Assembly (NCBI GenBank): GCA_041906145.1
Contig: JAYRJU010000008.1
Coordinates: 62,001-126,000, forward strand
Direction: 5' to 3'
Source: SHVO01 sp041906145
Lineage (GTDB): Bacteria; Pseudomonadota; Alphaproteobacteria; Rhodospirillales; Rhodospirillaceae
DNA: 64,000 nt
Positions 7,974-17,625 of the stretch are shown piece by piece (within the stretch, counting starts at the first letter, position 1; each line of letters opens with the position of its first letter). The translations under genes were made by a program, and so were the position numbers. Below the pieces are notes generated by a model, which was not told the DNA's origin, searched no databases, and was given only the letters and a program-made list of their open reading frames with translations.

Positions 7974-8963
7974 TTATTTGTGGTCGCCTTCGAAGGTGTG
8001 GTGCGCTTCGACGTAACGCACGGTGCGGGTCTTGGAGCGCATGATCAGCGAGTGCGTGACCGCGCCGCCGTGGAACCGGCGCACGCCTTGCAACATAGGA
8101 CCCGAAGTGACGCCGGTCGCGGCGAACATCACGTTGCCCTTGGCGAGATCGAGCATGCCGTACTTGCGATTAAGATCGGTGATGCCCCACTTCTGGGCGC
8201 GCGCCTTTTCGTCGTCGTTGCGGAACAGGAGACGGCCCTGCATCTGGCCGCCGATGCAGCGCAGCGCCGCCGCCGCGAGCACGCCTTCCGGCGCGCCGCC
8301 CGAGCCGACATACATATCGACGCCGGAGTTCGGCTGCGCGGTCGCGATGACGCCCGAGACGTCGCCGTCCGTGATCAGCATGATGCGCGCGCCAGCGGCG
8401 CGGACTTTGGCGATGAGATCGGCGTGACGCGGGCGGTCGAGGATGCAGACCAGCAGGTCTTCAACATCCGCGCCCTTCGCTTTGGCTAAGTTCTTGAGAT
8501 TCTGTTCGGGCGTATTGTCGATGTCGACAACGCCGTCCGGGAGACCGCCGCCGACGGCGATCTTGTCCATATAGACGTCCGGCGCGTTCAGGAAGTTGCC
8601 CGACTCAGCCATCGCGATGACGGCCAGGGCATTGGCGCCGCCCTTGGCGGTGATGGTGGTGCCTTCCAGGGGATCGAGCGCGATGTCGACCTTGGGACCT
8701 TTGCCGGTGCCGACCTTTTCGCCGATGTAGAGCATCGGGGCTTCGTCGCGTTCGCCCTCACCGATGACGACGGTGCCTTCGATATTGAGGCTGTTGAGCG
8801 CGCGGCGCATGGCGTCCACGGCCGCCTGATCGGCTTGCTTCTCGTCACCGCGGCCCACAAGGCGCGAGGCGGACAAGGCCGCCGCCTCGGTCACGCGTAC
8901 GGCCTCCAGCGCGAGGTTGCGTTCCAGAACGTTGTCGAACGAGGAATCAAGCTGCAGCGACAT
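7974..8963 (-). CDS. glpX: Class II fructose-1,6-bisphosphatase GlpX
   Basis: 329 residues; hydrolyses fructose-1,6-bisphosphate in gluconeogenesis and the pentose/Calvin pathways. Class II hallmarks are VVIGEGERDEAPML, the metal/phosphate motif DPLEGTT, the IMLITDGDVSG block and GSGGAPEGVLAAAAL. The ATG at 8963 is chosen because GGAGAG lies four bases upstream; an in-frame TTG at 8987 would add eight residues. It sits between hom and recJ, a synteny common in alphaproteobacteria. Confidence 0.95.
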   Translation of the reverse strand: MSLQLDSSFDNVLERNLALEAVRVTEAAALSASRLVGRGDEKQADQAAVDAMRRALNSLNIEGTVVIGEGERDEAPMLYIGEKVGTGKGPKVDIALDPLEGTTITAKGGANALAVIAMAESGNFLNAPDVYMDKIAVGGGLPDGVVDIDNTPEQNLKNLAKAKGADVEDLLVCILDRPRHADLIAKVRAAGARIMLITDGDVSGVIATAQPNSGVDMYVGSGGAPEGVLAAAALRCIGGQMQGRLLFRNDDEKARAQKWGITDLNRKYGMLDLAKGNVMFAATGVTSGPMLQGVRRFHGGAVTHSLIMRSKTRTVRYVEAHHTFEGDHK

Positions 8964-9033
8964 GAGGCTCTCCGGGGAAACTTTCAAACGAAAGGCGGCG
9001 CATTTTAGGAAGGTGCGCCGCCGCGAGGCAAGG

Positions 9034-10326
9034 TTACTTCTCGATACGCATCATATGCGGCGGCTCGACCAACGCGGCGTTGGCTTGCAACCGCTTGAGG
9101 GCGCGCAAAAGCGGCGCTTCCTGCGTTTCGTGCGTGATGATGACGACATTGACGTTTGCTGCATTGCGGCCGCGTTGCAGCACCGATTCCATGGACACCG
9201 ACTCATCGCGGAACGCCATGGCGATATCGGCGAACACACCCGGACGGTCGACGACCAAAAGGCGGACGTAATATTCGCCGACGTGCGCGGCGACCGGCAC
9301 ATTCGGGATACTCTTGAGTGCGCCGACAGGAATGCCGAATGTCGGGACCTTGCGGCCACTCGCGATGTCCATCAAGTCGGCGACCACGGCGGATGCTGTC
9401 GGCCCCGCGCCCGCGCCCCGTCCTTCGTAGACGGAGCGGCCGACGAAATCGCCTTCGGCGACCACGGCGTTGAACACGCCATCCACGTTCGCGAGCGGCA
9501 TGTCCGGCTTGATGAGACAAGGATAGACTCGTTGCATCAGCACTCCGCCATCACGCTCCAGACGTTCCGCGACGCCGAGCAGCTTGATGATATAGCCGAA
9601 CTCTTCGGCGTACTGGAGATCGAGGCTCGAGACGTGGCGGATGCCTTCGACGTGCACGGCCTTGATGTCCACGGGTGTGCCAAAGGCAACGCTGGCCAGG
9701 ATCGCGAGCTTGTGCGCCGCATCCGTGCCGTCAATGTCAAAGGAAGGGTCGGCTTCCGCATATCCCAGATCCTGGGCTTCCTTCAGCACGTCGGCGAAGC
9801 TGCGGCCGCTCGCGCGCATGGTCGTCAGGATGTAATTGCAGGTGCCGTTCAGGATCCCGGCGACCCGGCGGATTTTGTTGGCCGCGAGACCTTCCCGCAG
9901 TGCTTTGATGATCGGGATCCCGCCGGCGACGGCGGCCTCGAAGTTCAGCGAGAGTCCCGCCTTTTCAGCGGCGGTCGCGAGCGCAACGCCGTGATGGGCC
10001 AGCAGCGCCTTGTTGGCCGTCACGACATGACGGCCATTCGCGATGGCGGCTTCCACCGTCTTGCGCGCGATACCTTCGGAACCGCCGATGAGTTCCACGA
10101 CGACATCGACGTCGGCTTCGCCGGCCATCGCCGCGGCATCATCGAACCACTTCACGCCGTCCAGAGGCACGCCGCGATCTTTCTTGCGATCGCGCGAGGC
10201 CACGGCGGTGACTTGGATGGGCGTGCCGCAGCGCGCCGCGATCTCAGCCGCGTTGGTGTGCAGGATTTTCAGCGCACCCGCGCCAACGGTGCCGAGCCCG
10301 GCAATTGCAACCTTGAGAGCGTTCAT
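9034..10326 (-). CDS. hom: Homoserine dehydrogenase
   Basis: 430 residues; NAD(P)H reduction of aspartate semialdehyde to homoserine for threonine and methionine. The Rossmann motif is VAIAGLGTVG (6-15), followed by NGTCNYIL and the catalytic region GYAEADPSFDIDGTDAAHKLAILA. A C-terminal ACT domain (about 350-430, LLVVDRPGVFADIAMAFRDE) is typical of feedback-regulated enzymes. The start overlaps the aminotransferase stop by one base (TAATG), so the two are translationally coupled. Confidence 0.96.
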   Translation of the reverse strand: MNALKVAIAGLGTVGAGALKILHTNAAEIAARCGTPIQVTAVASRDRKKDRGVPLDGVKWFDDAAAMAGEADVDVVVELIGGSEGIARKTVEAAIANGRHVVTANKALLAHHGVALATAAEKAGLSLNFEAAVAGGIPIIKALREGLAANKIRRVAGILNGTCNYILTTMRASGRSFADVLKEAQDLGYAEADPSFDIDGTDAAHKLAILASVAFGTPVDIKAVHVEGIRHVSSLDLQYAEEFGYIIKLLGVAERLERDGGVLMQRVYPCLIKPDMPLANVDGVFNAVVAEGDFVGRSVYEGRGAGAGPTASAVVADLMDIASGRKVPTFGIPVGALKSIPNVPVAAHVGEYYVRLLVVDRPGVFADIAMAFRDESVSMESVLQRGRNAANVNVVIITHETQEAPLLRALKRLQANAALVEPPHMMRIEK

Positions 10327-11546
10327 TACGAGGCTGCGCGCTGACGTTCGGCGCGTTCCAATACTTGCCCGGCGGAACCGAGGAAGGTGCGGATGTTACG
10401 CAAGGCTTGACGGATGCGATGCTTGTTCTCGACCAGCGCGATACGGACAAAACCCTCGCCCGCTTCACCGAAACCCGTTCCGGGCGCGACCGCGATCTTG
10501 GCTTCGCTCATGAGCAGCTTCGAGAACTCGAGCGCGCCGAGATGCTTGAACGGTTCGGGGATCGGCGCCCAGGCGAACATGGAGGCTTCCGGACTCGGGA
10601 TATGCCACTGCGCCTGACCGAAACCTTCAATCAGGATATCACGGCGTTCTTTGTAGATCTGGCGCACTTCGGCGACGCAATCCTGCGAGCCGTTGAGCGC
10701 GGCGGCGGCGGCGACCTGAATCGGCGTGAAAGCGCCGTAGTCGAGGTACGACTTGATACGCACCAGGGCGTTGATCAGCGTGGGATTACCCGCCGCGAAG
10801 CCGACGCGCCAGCCCGGCATGCTGTAGGTCTTGCTCATCGAGGTGAACTCGATGGCGATGTCCTTGGCGCCGGGGATCTGCAGGATCGACGGCGGCGGAC
10901 GGTCGTTGAAGTAGATCTCCGCGTAGGCGAGGTCCGACAGGATCCAGATATCGTGGTGGCGGCAGAACTCGACGACCTGACCGTAGAAGTCGATGTCCGC
11001 GACCAAGGCGGTGGGATTGGACGGATAGTTGAGGATCAGCGCCACCGGCTTCGGGGTCGAGTTCTTCACGGCGCGGTCGAGCGCGGCCATGAACTCGGAG
11101 TCCGGCATACAGGGCAGCGAGCGCACCGAGCCGTCGGCGATGATGAAGCCGAACGGGTGAATGGGATACGCCGGGTTCGGCGACAGGATCAGATCGCCGG
11201 GGTTGGTGATGGCGGAGGCGAGGTTCGCGAGGCCCTCTTTCGAGCCAAGGGTGACGCAGACCTCTTTGTTCATGTCCAAGGTGACGCCGAAGCGGCGCTC
11301 GTAGTAGCTCACGAAGGCCTTACGCAGGCCCTTGATGCCTTGCGAGGCGGAGTAACGGTGCGCCTTCGGGTCCTGGGCGACTTCGGTCAGCTTGTCGATG
11401 ATGTGCTGCGGCGTCGGCAGGTCCGGATTGCCCATCCCGAAGTCGATGATGTCCTCGCCCGCCCCGCGCAAACGCGCCTTCATCGCGTTCACTTCGGCGA
11501 ACACATACGGCGGCAAGCGTTTGATGCGATTGAACTCGGTCTTCAT
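10326..11546 (-). CDS. alaC: Class I/II aminotransferase, AlaC type
   Basis: 406-residue PLP enzyme of the AlaC/YfdZ branch, probably glutamate-pyruvate transamination. Seen are DFGMGNPDLPTP near residue 38, NYPSNPTA, the strand ILSDLAYAEIYF, the PLP-lysine motif SMSKTYSMPGWRVGF, and the Arg-containing C-terminus GFVRIALVENKHRIRQA. Being first in an operon with homoserine dehydrogenase is a recurring arrangement, and suggests an amino-acid biosynthesis role. LL-diaminopimelate aminotransferase is the main alternative. Confidence 0.88.
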   Translation of the reverse strand: MKTEFNRIKRLPPYVFAEVNAMKARLRGAGEDIIDFGMGNPDLPTPQHIIDKLTEVAQDPKAHRYSASQGIKGLRKAFVSYYERRFGVTLDMNKEVCVTLGSKEGLANLASAITNPGDLILSPNPAYPIHPFGFIIADGSVRSLPCMPDSEFMAALDRAVKNSTPKPVALILNYPSNPTALVADIDFYGQVVEFCRHHDIWILSDLAYAEIYFNDRPPPSILQIPGAKDIAIEFTSMSKTYSMPGWRVGFAAGNPTLINALVRIKSYLDYGAFTPIQVAAAAALNGSQDCVAEVRQIYKERRDILIEGFGQAQWHIPSPEASMFAWAPIPEPFKHLGALEFSKLLMSEAKIAVAPGTGFGEAGEGFVRIALVENKHRIRQALRNIRTFLGSAGQVLERAERQRAAS

Positions 11547-11710
11547 CGGTAGCCTATGAGATTGGAGTGCCCCTTATGCGGCAGACGCCACATTTCCACA
11601 ATGTGGTTGGTACACTCTGTTTATGACGGCGCTATGGACTGGTCGGGGCATTCTTGAGGCCATCCACCTTGCGGCCTCCCTGCACCCTCCGTCTATCATA
11701 TAGCGAGCTA

Positions 11711-12268
11711 TTAGCTTCCGGTGGGGATTCGATTTGCCGGCGCCGGTCCGGCCGCGGGCTTTGCCGGCGCGCCCTCCGCTTCCGCTGGACGCGGCGGCGG
11801 CGGAGCGTCGAGGCGGCTCGTGTCCGGGTCGGGCGTGTTTTCGGCGGCCGGGGCGAGCGACTGTCCGCCGACGGTTTCGACATAGGGACGGACCACGACA
11901 GGGAGGGTACGGCCGCCGACATCGTTATGGCGGGCGTTCGCAATATCGGCGACGAGACCCTTGCGGGCAGCGTCACGTTCCTCATCCGAGGAGCGAGGCG
12001 CCGGAGCGGTCGTCGGAACAGTGTTGACGCTCGGCGGGTTCTGGTTCGCGGCCGACGGGACAACAAAACGGGGTTGAGCACCACCAGCGCCAAAGGTCGG
12101 TGCGGGCGCAGGCGCGGACGCCGGGGCTTCAGTGGCCACGGTCGTTTCGGCGGGTGCCTCATCATTGGAAGCGCAGGCGGCGAGCGTGAGCATGGCAGCC
12201 ACGGCGGCGGCGCTGACCGCCATCCGGGTGAAGTTACGACTGTCATGATTTTTTGTATTATTTGTCAT
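11711..12268 (-). CDS. Proline/alanine-rich lipoprotein, function unknown
   Basis: About 185 residues with an N-terminal hydrophobic stretch and lipobox LTLAAC, so probably a membrane-anchored lipoprotein. The rest is low-complexity Ala/Pro/Thr with little predicted structure; one more conserved-looking patch is ARKGLVADIANARHNDVGGRTLPVVVRPY. No domain recognised. The start is uncertain: ATG at 12268 or an in-frame GTG at 12283; neither has a good ribosome site, and a TATAAT lies between them. It is divergent from phaC. Confidence 0.65.
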   Translation of the reverse strand: MTNNTKNHDSRNFTRMAVSAAAVAAMLTLAACASNDEAPAETTVATEAPASAPAPAPTFGAGGAQPRFVVPSAANQNPPSVNTVPTTAPAPRSSDEERDAARKGLVADIANARHNDVGGRTLPVVVRPYVETVGGQSLAPAAENTPDPDTSRLDAPPPPRPAEAEGAPAKPAAGPAPANRIPTGS

Positions 12269-12435
12269 AATATTATACGTCACACTTCATCTGCTAACTT
12301 AAGCTAAAACGCGCGCCGGAGATTTGGATTTGCACGGCTGGACAGCCTCGCCGGTCCAACCTATGCATACCCTGTAACGCCGCGAGGACAAATACATACA
12401 CCGCCTCGGGGATAACCACCACGGCTGGATGGCAC

Positions 12436-14286
12436 ATGTCGAAGAACAACAGCACCTCGCCCAAAGCGGGTAAACAGCCGGACAACGCAATGAACCAAGG
12501 CGACCCATCCGACTGGCCGGCAATCATGACCGACATCGCCCAGCGTTCGCAGAACCTGGTGCAGGAGTTCATGAACCGGGGCGCGGCGGACCCCGCCTCG
12601 ACCGGCGTCGGCATGGCCGACATGGCCAGCGTCGGAAGCGCCTTCCTCGAGCTCACCGGCAAGATGATGGCCGAGCCCCAGAAGCTGATGGACGCCCAAG
12701 TTAATCTTTGGCGGGGCTACATGGAGTTGTGGCGCAACGCGACCCTCCAGGCGCTCGGCCATGAAGCGGCGGCGCCGGTCGCGCCCGAGCCTTCCGATAA
12801 ACGCTTCAATGATCCGGCCTGGCAGGAAAACCAGGTCTTCAATTTCATCAAGCAGTCCTACCTGCTCACGGCGCGCTGGATGCAGTCGACGGTGGCCGAC
12901 GTCGGCGGCCTCGATCCGCACACCAAACACAAGGTCGAGTTCTTCACCCGGCAGTTCGCCGACGCGCTCGCCCCGACCAACTTCGCCGCCACCAATCCGC
13001 AGGTCCTGCGCGCGACCGCCGAGTCCAAAGGCGAGAATCTGATCAAGGGCTTACAGAATCTTCTTGAGGACATGGAGAAAGGCAAAGGACGCCTGCGCGT
13101 GTCCATGACCGACGAGGACGCCTTCAAGGTCGGCGAGAACGTCGCGGCGACCCCGGGCAAGGTCGTGGCGGAGACGGCGCTGATGCAGCTGATCCAGTAC
13201 ACGCCGACGACGGCCACGGTGAAAGAGATCCCCGTGGTCATCATCCCGCCCTGGATCAACAAGTTCTACATCCTCGACCTTCGCGAAAAGAACTCATTGG
13301 TGAAGTGGCTCACCGACCAGGGCTATACGACCTTCATCGTGTCCTGGGTCAACCCGGACGCTGCCCTCGCCGATACCAGCTTCGACGACTACATGCTGAA
13401 GGGCGCCATCGCCGCCAAGGACGCCGCCCTGGCCGCGACCGGCGCGAAGCAGACCCACATGGTTGGCTACTGCATCGGCGGCACCCTGCTTGCCTCCACC
13501 CTCGCCTACCTGAAAGCCAAGAAGGACGAGACGGTCGCCAGCGCGACCTATTTCGTGACCCTGACCGATTTCAGCGAGCCGGGCGACCTGGGGGTCTTCA
13601 TCGACGATGCGCAGATCTCCAGCATTGAAAAGCGCATGGAGGAAACCGGCTACCTGGATGCCGGCGACATGGCCATGTCGTTCAACATGCTGCGGTCCAA
13701 TGACCTGATCTGGTCGTTCGTAGTGAACAACTACCTCCTGGGCAAGGAGCCGTTCCCCTTTGACCTTCTCTATTGGAACGCCGATTCCACCCGGATGCCG
13801 CGGGCCATGCACAGCTTCTATCTGCGCAAGATGTACCTTGAGAACAAACTGCGCGAACCCGGCGGGCTGTCGCTCGCGGGCGTGCCCATCGACCTGCGCA
13901 CGGTCGACGTGCCCACCTATATGATCAGCTGCCGCGAAGACCATATCGCGCCGTGGAAGTCGACTTTCGCCGCCACCCAGCTTTTCAGCGGCCCGACCAA
14001 ATTCGTGCTGTCGGGCTCCGGCCATATCGCCGGGGTCGTGAATGCGCCCGCCGCGAACAAGTACGGCTATTGGACCAACGACAAGGGCAAAAGCGCGAAA
14101 AAGGCCCAGACGCCCGACGAATGGCTGGCCGGCGCGACCGAGCATCCGGGCTCGTGGTGGACCGACTGGGACGCTTGGTTGAAGCCGAAGTCCGGCGCCG
14201 AAATCCCCGCCCGCAAACCGGGCGACGGCAAACTCAAGGTGATCGAGGACGCCCCGGGCCGTTACGTAAAAGCCCGCGCCGTTTAA
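12436..14286 (+). CDS. phaC: Class I poly(3-hydroxyalkanoate) synthase PhaC
   Basis: 616 residues; polymerises (R)-3-hydroxyacyl-CoA into storage PHA granules. The alpha/beta-hydrolase part carries the lipase-like box GYCIGG (catalytic Cys), PPWINKFYILDL, the Asp region SCREDHIAPW and the His region LSGSGHIAGVVN. It also has the class I N-terminal region with DPAWQENQVFNFIKQSYLL. The length suits class I. It stands alone, opposite the lipoprotein and alaC; no phaA, phaB or phasin gene is nearby. Confidence 0.96.
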   Translation: MSKNNSTSPKAGKQPDNAMNQGDPSDWPAIMTDIAQRSQNLVQEFMNRGAADPASTGVGMADMASVGSAFLELTGKMMAEPQKLMDAQVNLWRGYMELWRNATLQALGHEAAAPVAPEPSDKRFNDPAWQENQVFNFIKQSYLLTARWMQSTVADVGGLDPHTKHKVEFFTRQFADALAPTNFAATNPQVLRATAESKGENLIKGLQNLLEDMEKGKGRLRVSMTDEDAFKVGENVAATPGKVVAETALMQLIQYTPTTATVKEIPVVIIPPWINKFYILDLREKNSLVKWLTDQGYTTFIVSWVNPDAALADTSFDDYMLKGAIAAKDAALAATGAKQTHMVGYCIGGTLLASTLAYLKAKKDETVASATYFVTLTDFSEPGDLGVFIDDAQISSIEKRMEETGYLDAGDMAMSFNMLRSNDLIWSFVVNNYLLGKEPFPFDLLYWNADSTRMPRAMHSFYLRKMYLENKLREPGGLSLAGVPIDLRTVDVPTYMISCREDHIAPWKSTFAATQLFSGPTKFVLSGSGHIAGVVNAPAANKYGYWTNDKGKSAKKAQTPDEWLAGATEHPGSWWTDWDAWLKPKSGAEIPARKPGDGKLKVIEDAPGRYVKARAV

Positions 14287-14385
14287 GGGTTCTTGGTTGA
14301 AGGAAAACATCCTTTCAACCTAGTCTTGGACCAGAAGCCCGCCGCTGCAGGATGAAGGCTTGCGGGCGCCACTATTGGAGGTCCG

Positions 14386-15822
14386 ATGAACACCGGCGTT
14401 ATCACGCGCGGCCTGCGCGGAGTCCTTGTCAGCTCGCTTCTCACCAGTACGTGTTGGTTCACCGGCCCCGCGGCCGCCGCGGACGACGCCAAGATGAACG
14501 CCGAAGTGCTGAAGCACTTCACCAAGATGGTCCAGACCGATACGGCCGACCCGCCCGGCAGCGAAAAGCCGCTGACGGACTATCTCGCCGAGGTTCTGAA
14601 GGCTGAAGGGATTGCGTCACAAACCTTCGCGGTGAAAGGCCAGGAACACCGGCCGAACCTCGTCGCCCGTCTCAAGGGTACGGGCAAGAAGAAGCCTCTT
14701 CTGATCATGGCGCACACCGATGTGGTCAACGTGGACCCCAAGAAGTGGAAGCATCCGCCCTTCAGCGCCCACCGCGAGGACGGCTACATCTATGGCCGCG
14801 GCACGGTCGACGATAAGGACAACCTTGTCGCCGCGTTGATGACCGTCATCGATCTGAAGCGCCGCAACGTGCCGCTCGACCGCGACGTCATTTTCCTGGC
14901 GGAAGCCGGCGAAGAAGGCTCCACCCAATTCGGCATCGAATTCATGGTCGCCGAGCACCTGAAGGAAATCGAATCAGAGTTCTGCATCGCCGAAGGCGGC
15001 AACGTCTCGCGCGAAGGCGGCAAGGTGAAGTTCGCCTCCGTGCAGACCTTGGAGAAAATCCCCCGCGCCATCGCATTGAAGGCGACCGGGGTGGCCGGGC
15101 ACGGTTCCGTGCCTTTGAAAACCAACGCCATCGCCCGGATCTCGGGGGCCATCGCCCGGGTCGCCGACTGGCAGGCGCCGCTGAAGCTCAATGAAACGAC
15201 CGCCGCCTATTTCGAACGTTTGGCGACGATCTCGAACCCTGAGGATGCCGCCCGCTTCCGCGCGGTGCTCAAACCCGAAAGCGCCGAAGGTAAGGCCGCT
15301 TTCCAGTACTTCCTGGAAAAAGACCCCTACCACGCCTCGGTACTCCACACGTCGCTCTCGCCCAACATCGTCGACGGAGGTTACCGCGTGAACGTGATTC
15401 CGTCCGAAGCCACCGCGACCGTCGATACGCGCGTGTTCCCGGATGAGGATCCGGAATGGCTGCTGAACGAAGTGCGCAAGGTCGTTAACGACCCGGCCAT
15501 CGAAGTCGGTTGGGCGCCGCGCAATGTCCGTCCGGCGGGCACGTCACGGCTGACAACCGATGCGTTCCGTGTGATCGAAGGTCAGCTCAAGAAGCACTAT
15601 CAAACGGTCGTGCTTCCGACGATGAGCACCGGGGCGACCGACATGGCCTACCTGCGCGCCAAGGGCATTCAGTGCTACGGCGTCGGCGTGGCCATGGATA
15701 AGGAAGATGGACCGCTTGGCTTCGGCGCGCATAGCGACCAGGAGCGCGTGGTCGAGAATGAACTGTATAAGTTCGTGAAGTTCCACATCGACACGGTCGA
15801 GGAACTCGCCAGAGCAAAATAA
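14386..15822 (+). CDS. Secreted M20 family metallopeptidase
   Basis: 478 residues with an N-terminal signal peptide (to about residue 30). Zinc-site motifs of the M20 family are present: LLIMAHTDVV, GRGTVDDKDNLVA, EAGEEGS and the C-terminal GFGAHSDQERV, plus a dimerisation lid between. GGAGG lies four bases before the ATG. Substrate is probably small peptides in the periplasm; the exact specificity is not readable. It ends before a strong terminator at 15845-15872. Confidence 0.9.
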   Translation: MNTGVITRGLRGVLVSSLLTSTCWFTGPAAAADDAKMNAEVLKHFTKMVQTDTADPPGSEKPLTDYLAEVLKAEGIASQTFAVKGQEHRPNLVARLKGTGKKKPLLIMAHTDVVNVDPKKWKHPPFSAHREDGYIYGRGTVDDKDNLVAALMTVIDLKRRNVPLDRDVIFLAEAGEEGSTQFGIEFMVAEHLKEIESEFCIAEGGNVSREGGKVKFASVQTLEKIPRAIALKATGVAGHGSVPLKTNAIARISGAIARVADWQAPLKLNETTAAYFERLATISNPEDAARFRAVLKPESAEGKAAFQYFLEKDPYHASVLHTSLSPNIVDGGYRVNVIPSEATATVDTRVFPDEDPEWLLNEVRKVVNDPAIEVGWAPRNVRPAGTSRLTTDAFRVIEGQLKKHYQTVVLPTMSTGATDMAYLRAKGIQCYGVGVAMDKEDGPLGFGAHSDQERVVENELYKFVKFHIDTVEELARAK

Positions 15823-15844
15823 CCTAAGCGAGCACCCAGAGTTA

Positions 15845-15872
15845 AACGCGGCGGACGCGAGTCCGCCGCGTT
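15845..15872 (+). terminator. Strong rho-independent terminator
   Basis: Perfect 12-bp stem AACGCGGCGGAC / GTCCGCCGCGTT with a GCGA loop and a following TTTTCCTT run, 23 bases after the M20 peptidase stop. Confidence 0.88.
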
Positions 15873-15965
15873 TTCCTTCCCAAATCTTTCACAGGTCCGT
15901 CACGCGCACGAAATCGTTCATGCGTACAACTCCTCTCGCGAAGGATTCACTTCGGGCGGAGTTTC

Positions 15966-17132
15966 ATGGTCGGCGCCCCATTCAGCCGTCGCAAGCTCGT
16001 AACGGGCAGCGCCGGCGCGGCACTTCTCGCGGCAGGTCCAGTCCGTGTTGCCGGCGCTCCGGTTCCCCTGACACCGGCGCCGCGACGTATCGCTTTCGGC
16101 TCCTGCGCTCATCAGGACAAAGAGCAACCCGTTTGGGAGGCGATCGCCGCATCCAAACCGGACCTGTTCATCTTCCTCGGCGACAATATCTATGGCGACA
16201 CGCGCGATATTGATGTGCTGAAAGCGCAATACGCCAAGCTCGCCGCTAAACCCGGCTTCAAGAAGCTGCGGGACAACGTGCCCATTCTGGCGATCTGGGA
16301 CGATCACGACTTCGGCGAGAACGACAGCGGCTGCGACTATCCGCTAAAGGAAGCCTCACGGAAGGCCTTCCTTGATTTCTGGGGTGAGTCCGCCTCCTCC
16401 CCACGGCGTACCCGCGACGGCATCTATGAGTCCAAGATGTACGGCGCGCCGGGCCAGCGCCTTCAGATCGTCATCCCGGATCTGCGCAGCAACCGCACGG
16501 CTCTCAACACGCTCGATCTCGGCGCGCAGGACTACGGTGACTGGGCGAAAGCCAAACAAACGGCGGGCCTTCCGGTCCCCGGCCCTTGCGCGCGCAATAC
16601 CGATCCCAATGCGACCATGCTTGGCGAATCCCAGTGGCAATGGCTCGAACGCGAACTGATGGAACCGGCCGATGTGCGCCTCTTCGCCTCGAGCCTGCAG
16701 GTCGTCGCGGACTTCCCGGGGTGGGAAGCCTGGATCAACTATGCGCGCGATCATCAGCGCCTGATCGACACCATTCGCCGCACCCGCGCGAGCGGTTTGA
16801 TCTGCCTCAGCGGCGACACGCACTACGGCGAGATTTCAAAACTCGACATCAACACGCCCTTCCCGCTCTGGGACGTGACCTCCAGCGGGCTCACGGAGGT
16901 ATGGCCGGTGCTGCCGCCGAACGCCAACCGTGTCGGCGGCTCCGTCCGCGAGGTGAATTTCGGCATGATCGATATCGCGTGGAACGGCCCCGCGACCACA
17001 CTGCGTCTTCAAGTTTGCGATGTGAAGGGAACGCCGCGCCTGTCGCAGACCGTGCGGCTCCAGGATCTTCAGTTCGACGGGCCGGCGGTGTCGGCCAACA
17101 ATGCCTGGTACTCTTTGCCGAGATCGGCATAG
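15966..17132 (+). CDS. PhoD-family alkaline phosphatase/phosphodiesterase
   Basis: 388 residues. A Tat-type signal is visible (FSRRKLVTG followed by an Ala-rich segment), so export is in folded form. Metallophosphatase motifs follow: FGSCAHQ, IFLGDNIYGDT, IWDDHDFGEND and LSGDTHYGEI. These match the PhoD superfamily, which needs Ca/Fe and hydrolyses phosphomonoesters or diesters. The last 64 bases overlap the end of the convergent gamma-carbonic anhydrase gene. Compared with classical PhoD it lacks a long N-terminal beta domain, so exact substrate is open. Confidence 0.88.
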   Translation: MVGAPFSRRKLVTGSAGAALLAAGPVRVAGAPVPLTPAPRRIAFGSCAHQDKEQPVWEAIAASKPDLFIFLGDNIYGDTRDIDVLKAQYAKLAAKPGFKKLRDNVPILAIWDDHDFGENDSGCDYPLKEASRKAFLDFWGESASSPRRTRDGIYESKMYGAPGQRLQIVIPDLRSNRTALNTLDLGAQDYGDWAKAKQTAGLPVPGPCARNTDPNATMLGESQWQWLERELMEPADVRLFASSLQVVADFPGWEAWINYARDHQRLIDTIRRTRASGLICLSGDTHYGEISKLDINTPFPLWDVTSSGLTEVWPVLPPNANRVGGSVREVNFGMIDIAWNGPATTLRLQVCDVKGTPRLSQTVRLQDLQFDGPAVSANNAWYSLPRSA

Positions 17133-17617
17133 CGCGCGACGGCGTCCGCGAAACTCTTCAGTTCCTCGGGCTTCACGTCGCGCACGAAGCGCGCGGGCGA
17201 ACCCGCCCACATCTGTTGCCGGAGAACGTGTTTGTTCGGGGCAACGAGCGCGCCGGCGGCGACCATGGCTTCGTTCTCAACCACGACACCGTCCATTACG
17301 GTCGCCCGCATCCCAATGAACGACTTGTCCTCCAGGGTACAGCCATGGATCGTCGCCATATGGCCGATCAGGACATCGGCGCCGATGATCGTGGCGTGGG
17401 TTTTGTAGGAAACGTGGACGACGGTGCCGTCCTGGATATTCGTGCGCGCGCCCACGCGGATATGGTTCACATCCCCGCGCAGCACACAGTTGAACCAGAT
17501 GGTTACCCCCGCGCCGATTTCGACATCGCCAATGATCACGGCGTTCGGCGCGATGAAAGCGTCGCTCGCGATTTTGGGGCTGACGCCCCGCCACGGAAGG
17601 ATAATAGGTCCGGCCAT
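17069..17617 (-). CDS. Gamma-carbonic anhydrase family protein
   Basis: 182-residue left-handed beta-helix protein with hexapeptide repeats from about residue 18 to 145. Zn-ligand histidines appear in VVHVSY, IGHMA and TIHGC, as in Cam/YrdA-type proteins, so carbonic anhydrase-like activity is plausible though many relatives are inactive. It begins 9 bases after the argC stop on the same strand, and its 3' end overlaps the PhoD gene on the other strand. Confidence 0.9.
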   Translation of the reverse strand: MAGPIILPWRGVSPKIASDAFIAPNAVIIGDVEIGAGVTIWFNCVLRGDVNHIRVGARTNIQDGTVVHVSYKTHATIIGADVLIGHMATIHGCTLEDKSFIGMRATVMDGVVVENEAMVAAGALVAPNKHVLRQQMWAGSPARFVRDVKPEELKSFADAVARYADLGKEYQALLADTAGPSN

Positions 17618-17625
17618 GCCTTAAG

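Noticed and set aside
8917..10344. 475-residue open frame opposite homoserine dehydrogenase
   Set aside because: Shadow of hom; no domain pattern, no ribosome site.
10365..11552. 395-residue open frame opposite the aminotransferase
   Set aside because: Shadow of alaC; composition is Arg/Asp-rich low complexity.
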